Assembly: GCF_006716565.1 (NCBI RefSeq)
Contig: NZ_VFPG01000001.1
Coordinates: forward strand, 1,116,001 to 1,180,000
Length of the DNA stretch: 64,000 nucleotides
Direction of reading: 5' to 3'
DNA from: Nocardia bhagyanarayanae
GTDB taxonomy: Bacteria; Actinomycetota; Actinomycetes; Mycobacteriales; Mycobacteriaceae
Shown here piece after piece: positions 60,013 to 64,000 of the stretch. The notes under the pieces were generated by a model. The model worked only from the letters and a program-made list of their open reading frames with translations, had not been told where the DNA came from and made no database searches. The translations under genes and the position numbers were made by a program. Each line of letters begins with the position of its first letter. The first letter of the stretch is position 1.

Positions 60013-60266
60013 GGGCGAGCCGCCCGCGCCTCGGCTTCGGCGACCAGACGTCGGGTAAGCCGGTCGGCGGCTGCCACGGCCTGTGCGTTGCTCCTGGCGG
60101 CGGCCATTCGGGACTCGTAGGCGAGGCGATTGACGGTCCGGCGCTGCTCGTGCTCGGCGATCAAGCGGGCCACCGTGTCACCGAGAGTGTCCCCTTTCGG
60201 GGTGAGTCGCTGCAGGTCAGCGTGCACTTTCCGAGATGTGGTTATGGTGGTCGGCTTTTCGGTCAT
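60009..60266 (-). CDS. Antitoxin-like ribbon-helix-helix protein
   Basis: An 85-residue protein. The N-terminus TTITTSRKVHADLQRLTPKGDTLGDTVARLIAEHE resembles a ribbon-helix-helix (beta strand followed by a helix pair), and the remainder is one long basic helix (RMAAARSNAQAVAAADRLTRRLV). It directly precedes the PIN toxin with an ATGA overlap. Antitoxins of this kind bind their own promoter; none is evident as a palindrome here. Confidence 0.72.
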   Translation of the reverse strand: MTEKPTTITTSRKVHADLQRLTPKGDTLGDTVARLIAEHEQRRTVNRLAYESRMAAARSNAQAVAAADRLTRRLVAEAEARAARP

Positions 60267-60347
60267 GAAAAAACCATAGCCACCATGGCTGCGACATGGA
60301 ACTCATCGACGGCGAGTCCTGACGGCGTGTCCGTGCAGGGAAATTGG

Positions 60348-60382
60348 AAAGCCCCTCACCTGCGGAGCAAGTGAGGGGCTTT
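60348..60382 (-). terminator. Terminator of tRNA-Ser(CGA)
   Basis: AAAGCCCCTCAC and GTGAGGGGCTTT form a 12-bp perfect stem immediately after the tRNA in the minus direction, then TTTCC. Confidence 0.85.
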
Positions 60383-60472
60383 GGCGGTGGCGGAGGGATT
60401 TGAACCCTCGGAGGGGGGTTACCCCTCACACGCTTTCGAGGCGTGCTCCTTAGGCCGCTCGGACACGCCACC
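60382..60472 (-). tRNA. tRNA-Ser(CGA)
   Basis: On the minus strand, acceptor GGTGGCG pairs with CGCCACC, with CCA encoded. The anticodon arm CACGC-CTCGAAA-GCGTG places CGA at 34-36. The long class II variable arm is GAGGGGTAACCCCCCTC. The T arm is GAGGGTTCAAATCCCTC. In M. tuberculosis, as I recall, this tRNA (serX) sits beside the same tadA/tyrA block. Confidence 0.96.
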
Positions 60473-60537
60473 GCCGACTAGGTTACCCGACCGGGTGCGG
60501 ATCGCTAAATCGGCTGGCGAGGTGGGGTGTGGGGCGC

Positions 60538-61014
60538 TCAGCGCTGGGTGCGGAAGAAGTCGTCGAGGAGGGCGGCGCATTCCGGTTCGAGGACGCCGCC
60601 GCGGACCTGCGGGCGGTGGTTGAGCCGACGGTCGCGCACCACGTCCCACAGCGAGCCGACGGCGCCCGTCTTCGGCTCCCACGCGCCGAACACCAGCCGT
60701 CCGACACGGGCCAGCACGAGCGCGCCCGCGCACATCGTGCACGGCTCGAGGGTGACGGCCAGGGTCGCGCCTTCCAGCCGCCAGCCGTCGCCGTGCACCT
60801 CGGCAGCCCGGCGCAGCGCGAGTACTTCGGCGTGCGCGGTCGGGTCGCCGAGGGCTTCCCTGGCGTTGGCCGCGCGGGCCAGCTCCCGGCCGGACGCGTC
60901 GAAGACCACCGCGCCGACGGGCACGTCGCGCGGATCGGCGGCCGCGGCCGCCTCGAGCGCGGCGCGCATCATCGCGACGTCGGACACGAGCGGGTTCTCG
61001 GGCAGCACAGTCAT
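60538..61014 (-). CDS. tadA: tRNA-specific adenosine(34) deaminase
   Basis: A 158-residue deaminase making inosine in tRNA-Arg(ACG). The zinc site and catalytic Glu are in TAHAEVLALRRA (His and Glu) and EPCTMCAGALVLARVGRLVFGA (the two Cys). The N-terminal DVPVGAVVFDASGRELARAAN and C-terminal RRLNHRPQVRGGVLEPECAALLDDFFRTQR are typical. The gene that encodes a deaminase-associated protein lies just upstream on the same strand (73-bp gap). The start codon lies at the end of a 57-bp dispersed repeat. Confidence 0.94.
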   Translation of the reverse strand: MTVLPENPLVSDVAMMRAALEAAAAADPRDVPVGAVVFDASGRELARAANAREALGDPTAHAEVLALRRAAEVHGDGWRLEGATLAVTLEPCTMCAGALVLARVGRLVFGAWEPKTGAVGSLWDVVRDRRLNHRPQVRGGVLEPECAALLDDFFRTQR

Positions 61015-61067
61015 GCCTGCGCCTCACCGACGCTCGGCTCTGGCATGCGCGAGGCACGCTGACACAT
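61011..61067. repeat. 57-bp dispersed repeat ending on a start codon, copy 2
   Basis: Reverse-strand counterpart of 59148-59204 (50 of 57 bases identical). Here it ends with the ATGA that opens tadA. Confidence 0.85.
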
Positions 61068-61086
61068 CACCATGCGCGCACCGCGA

Positions 61087-61626
61087 TCACCGCGGCAGCT
61101 TGTCCAGCACCGCCGAGAGTTCGTTGGCGAAGCCCAGCCGCTGCGCGATCATGCCGAGCTGCTCGTCCGGGTACAGGTCGGTCTCGGCGAGGATTACGCT
61201 CAGCACGGGCTCGGGCAGACCGAGGTCGGCGAGCACCGCGAGATCGCCCTCTTCCCACGGTTCGATGTCGTCGATTTCGTCGGGATCGATATCGGGGATT
61301 TCGATATTCAAGGCCTCGAGCACATCGGCGGCGATGTCGTAGTCGATCGCGGCGGTGGCGTCCGAGACGAGCAGCCTGGTGCCGCTCGGCGCGGGGCGCA
61401 GCACGATGAAGAACTCGTCGTCGATGTCCAGCAGCCCGAAGACCGCCCCGGAGCTGCGCAATGCCTTCAGCTCGTTTTCCGCGACGGACAAATCGGTGAG
61501 TGCCGCCTGGCTCAACGGACTACACCGCCATTTGCCTTCTTCGCGGACAACCGCCACTGCGAACCCTTCCACGTCGTCGTAGTCTTCCGACGCCGCCCTG
61601 TTCGTGCCCGAGCGCTGTGCTGCCAT
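61087..61626 (-). CDS. tRNA adenosine deaminase-associated protein
   Basis: A 179-residue acidic protein found next to tadA throughout actinobacteria. Features are EDYDDVEGFAVAVVREEGKWRCSPLSQAAL at the N-terminus, FGLLDIDDEFFIVLRPAPSGTRLLVSDATAAIDYDIA in the middle, and DIDPDEIDDIEPWEEGDLAVLADLGL near the C-terminus. Its biochemical role is not established. It is the first gene of the pair with tadA and is divergent from tyrA, with the promoters presumably in the 58 bp between 61627 and the tyrA start. Confidence 0.88.
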   Translation of the reverse strand: MAAQRSGTNRAASEDYDDVEGFAVAVVREEGKWRCSPLSQAALTDLSVAENELKALRSSGAVFGLLDIDDEFFIVLRPAPSGTRLLVSDATAAIDYDIAADVLEALNIEIPDIDPDEIDDIEPWEEGDLAVLADLGLPEPVLSVILAETDLYPDEQLGMIAQRLGFANELSAVLDKLPR

Positions 61627-61684
61627 GGCCGCAACGGTAGTCGGCTCGAGCTCAAATGTTGAAGTCGTATGCGAATCTGTTCCG

Positions 61685-62635
61685 GTGACTCGCGACCAGA
61701 AAGCACCGGTGTGTGTCCTCGGGACGGGCCTGATCGGCGGTTCCCTGCTGCGCGCCGCCGTGGCGGCTGGTTATCCGGCATTCGGCTACAACAGATCGCA
61801 GTCCGGGGTGGCGGCCGCGCGGGCGGATGGTTTCGACGTCGACGACGACCTGCCCGGCGTGCTCGGCCGGGCCGCGGCCGACGACGCGCTGATCGTGATC
61901 GCGGTGCCGATGCCCGCCGTCGACCACATCCTCGCCTCGGTGGCCACCTTCGCGCCGGATTGCGTACTCACCGACGTGGTGAGCGTGAAGGCGCCGGTCG
62001 CGGCGGCCGTACACGAGCACGGTCTGGCCGCACGCTACGTCGGCGGGCATCCGATGGCGGGAACGTCCGAATCCGGTTGGGCGGCGACGGATCCCGAGTT
62101 GTTCCGCGGCGCGGTGTGGGCGGTCGGCGTCGATCCCGGCACACACGCGGACCCGTGGCGACGAGTTGCGGCGCTGGCGCTGGACTGCGGGTCGGTGGTG
62201 GTTCCGGTCGTCGCCGAGGAACACGATCGGGCCGTCGCCCGGATCTCGCACCTGCCGCATGTGCTCGCGGAGGCGCTGGCCATCGCGGGCGCGGGCGGCG
62301 GCGCGCTCGCACTCGGCCTGGCCGCGGGCTCGTTCCGCGACGGCACCCGGGTCGCGGGGACCGCGCCCGAGCTGGTGCGCGCCATTTGCGAACCGAATGC
62401 CGACGCCCTGCTCGCGGTGCTCGAGGAAACGCTGATCGTGCTCGGCGCGGCCCGCGACACCCTGGCCGAGGACGGCTCGCTCGCCGACCTCACGCGGGCC
62501 GGCCACGACGCACGGAACGACTACGAGACCGCGCGACGCTGGGAGATCACCGACGTACGCCCGGGCGACCACGACTGGCTGGAGCGACTGCGCGAGGCGG
62601 GACAGCGCGGCGGAGTGATCACGGCGATCGACTGA
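61685..62635 (+). CDS. tyrA: Prephenate dehydrogenase (tyrosine biosynthesis)
   Basis: A 316-residue enzyme: NAD-binding VCVLGTGLIGGSLLRAAVAAGYPAFGYNRS, nicotinamide-site VIVIAVPMPAVDHIL-like strand, TDVVSVKAPV, and the substrate-binding GGHPMAGTSESGW. The C-terminal dimer helices follow. No ACT domain is present. The GTG at 61685 is preferred, because the longer frame from 61604 would run over the divergent gene's start; there is no strong ribosome site in front of either. The order tadA, partner, tyrA matches M. tuberculosis Rv3752c-Rv3754. Confidence 0.93.
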   Translation: MTRDQKAPVCVLGTGLIGGSLLRAAVAAGYPAFGYNRSQSGVAAARADGFDVDDDLPGVLGRAAADDALIVIAVPMPAVDHILASVATFAPDCVLTDVVSVKAPVAAAVHEHGLAARYVGGHPMAGTSESGWAATDPELFRGAVWAVGVDPGTHADPWRRVAALALDCGSVVVPVVAEEHDRAVARISHLPHVLAEALAIAGAGGGALALGLAAGSFRDGTRVAGTAPELVRAICEPNADALLAVLEETLIVLGAARDTLAEDGSLADLTRAGHDARNDYETARRWEITDVRPGDHDWLERLREAGQRGGVITAID

Positions 62636-62801
62636 TCGAAGGCGGTATCGACACCTACCGGCACATGGCCGGGTAATCGCCACGGCTACGACTCCGAGCG
62701 GCTGGTAACCACGGGCGCCCTGAGGACGGCAAGTGGAATCACCGGTGCACCCGTGGCGAGGAGCCGCTGACCCGGACCAGCGCGCGCGCAGGCGGCGCCG
62801 T

Positions 62802-63407
62802 TCAGATGCGTTCGGCCAGCCCCGGATAGTCCAACAGGAAACCGTCCTCGTCGACCGTGACGGTCGCGCTGGAGACCGGCGACAGCACGCTGATCCCGTC
62901 GGCGGCCGCGCTGTAGATCAGGCTGGCCTCCTGCACGAGGAGATCGGGCAGGCGCACGTACACCACCGGCACCTCGAGGTCGTCGACCGCGTGCTGCAAA
63001 CCGTAGCGGCGGATCGGCAGGGTGTTGAAGAACGGGCTGAGCACCACGTCCACGTCCAGCGCGCCCGCGAAGGTGGAGCGGACGTGGCTGCCGCCCGCGT
63101 CGACCAGCCAGTAGTTCTCCTCGTCCCTCGCGATCGAGGCGTGCCGCTCCCCCGCCGCGGTGGTCGTGCGCAGCGAGAGCCGTTTCGTGGCGCCGTTCTC
63201 GTCGGTGACCAGGTCATAGGACGCGCTGAACGCGGGATGGTCCTCGCACGCGCCGCCGATCATGCGACCGGCCGCGCGGATGCGATTGCCGTTGAGCGTC
63301 ACGCGCACCGACTCCATCCGTGTCGCGTTGTGCGCGCGCCAGGTAAGAATCGCCGGCCACCGAGGTGCCGCCGGTTTGCTGTCGGGGGCAGGGGCTGGAT
63401 TGGTCAC
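62802..63407 (-). CDS. Putative glycolipid-binding domain protein (DUF1089-like)
   Basis: A 201-residue protein starting at GTG 63407 (VTNPAPAPDSKPAAPRW). The TWRAHNATRMESVRVTLNGNRIRAAGRMIG opening and SYDLVTDENGATKRLSLRTTTA strand, with WLVDAGGSHVRSTFAGALDVDVVLSPFFNTLPIRR, are the core of the PF06475-type glycolipid-binding family. The C-terminal VPVVYVRLPDLLVQEASLIY matches the rest. Ligand and role are not established. The upstream frame to 63437 has no good start. Confidence 0.83.
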   Translation of the reverse strand: MTNPAPAPDSKPAAPRWPAILTWRAHNATRMESVRVTLNGNRIRAAGRMIGGACEDHPAFSASYDLVTDENGATKRLSLRTTTAAGERHASIARDEENYWLVDAGGSHVRSTFAGALDVDVVLSPFFNTLPIRRYGLQHAVDDLEVPVVYVRLPDLLVQEASLIYSAAADGISVLSPVSSATVTVDEDGFLLDYPGLAERI

Positions 63408-63519
63408 GTATCTACCGTAAGCGAAAAAAGCCGCCACCCTGATTTTTTACGGCGCTCGCGGGTCCCCGCGTGGTCACGCTGCGCCACCTCCTCCGGGCCC
63501 GTCGCGAACGCCGCGGCCA

Positions 63520-64000
63520 TCACACGAGTGACTCACGCCATGCGGCGTGCAGTCCGGCGAACCGGCCCGCGCCTTCGATCAGTTCGGCGGGCGCGCCGTC
63601 CTCGACGATCCTGCCGTGCTCGAGCACCAGCACGCGGTCCGCGATCGCCACCGTGGACAGCCGGTGGGCGATGATCACGGCGGTGCGGTCCCGCAAGACC
63701 GTCTCCAGCGCCCGCTGCACCAGCCGCTCGCTGGGGATGTCCAGGCTGGAGGTGGCCTCGTCGAGCACGATGACCGCCGGATCGGCGAGGAAGACCCGCG
63801 CGAACGCGACCAACTGCCGCTGACCAGCGGAAAGCCTGCCGCCGCGCTTGCGAACATCGGTGTCGAAACCCTCGGGCAGTTTCACCACGAAGTCGTACAG
63901 CCCCACCGCGCGGGCCGCCGCGTGCACCTCGGCGTCGGTGGCCTCCGGCCTGCCGAGCCGGATGTTGTCGGCCACCGACCCGGAGAAGAGATAGGACTCC
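63520..64000 (-). CDS. ABC transporter ATP-binding domain (C-terminal part of a fused exporter; 5' end beyond window)
   Basis: The visible part runs on through the window edge with [15 protein letters not shown] at its start, the Q-loop region that follows Walker A. The signature is [15 protein letters not shown], Walker B is [12 protein letters not shown] with the catalytic Glu, and the H-loop is [12 protein letters not shown]. The spacing fits the end of a type IV (fused TM-NBD) exporter. Nothing of the transmembrane part is visible. It is not the same gene as the 44-47 kb exporter pair. Confidence 0.9.
   Translation of the reverse strand, partial: ESYLFSGSVADNIRLGRPEATDAEVHAAARAVGLYDFVVKLPEGFDTDVRKRGGRLSAGQRQLVAFARVFLADPAVIVLDEATSSLDIPSERLVQRALETVLRDRTAVIIAHRLSTVAIADRVLVLEHGRIVEDGAPAELIEGAGRFAGLHAAWRESLV

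Overview
The window is 64 kb of very high-GC actinobacterial DNA. The gene set points to a mycolic-acid actinomycete, most likely Nocardia or a close relative: three MmpL-type transporters, a wax-ester/DGAT-like acyltransferase, a fused FadB with its FadA thiolase, a PknK-type kinase, an orphan DUF397 protein, a cytochrome bc1 QcrB, and two gene groups whose order I recall from Mycobacterium tuberculosis (tadA, its partner, tyrA and tRNA-Ser(CGA); dnaX, the Rv3722c-like aminotransferase and SRP RNA). The genus call is inference; no rRNA gene is present to test it.

Layout. 0-11 kb: PknK-like kinase/ATPase (cut by the left edge) divergent from a MarR regulator, a secreted phytase-like esterase, the fadA-fadB beta-oxidation pair, and dnaX. 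11-24 kb: accessory block with an unknown gene, an MmpL/TetR pair with an ornate operator, two tandem YpfJ-type zinc metallopeptidases, a DUF2207 membrane protein, a ROK regulator with a possible leader peptide, a secreted protein, an HhH-GPD repair protein, a methyltransferase and an SRPBCC protein. 24-26 kb: aspartate-aminotransferase-like gene, SRP RNA and tRNA-Ser(GGA). 26-42 kb: a small secreted protein, an NmrA-like reductase, a membrane glycosylation-like pair (YfhO-like plus GtrA), a WS/DGAT-like enzyme divergent from a stand-alone qcrB, gluQRS, an RDD protein with a Gln/Tyr-rich repeated tail, a DUF4190 protein, and the queuosine pair yhhQ/tgt. This stretch also holds three kinds of tandem repeat (31 bp, 54 bp and a C-rich block). 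42-54 kb: a saccharopine-dehydrogenase-like gene divergent from TetR, a heterodimeric ABC exporter behind Rrf2 and TetR regulators, and a tandem MmpL duplication. 54-64 kb: EamA exporter (its frame runs antisense through a GlxA-type regulator), a quinone-oxidoreductase-like gene, two paralogous small membrane proteins, a PIN-domain relic, an F420-reductase-like gene with HxlR, a toxin-antitoxin pair, tRNA-Ser(CGA), tadA with its partner, tyrA, a glycolipid-binding-domain protein and the 3' part of an ABC exporter.

Most operons are short. Regulators usually sit divergent from, or directly behind, the transporter or oxidoreductase they probably control, and several have a visible inverted-repeat operator. 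I found no CRISPR array, prophage, insertion sequence or biosynthetic cluster. The least ordinary signals are the repeats (a 19-bp perfect inverted repeat with a third partial copy, the 31-bp and 54-bp arrays, and a 57-bp repeat that ends on start codons), the orphan qcrB, and the long antisense EamA/GlxA overlap.
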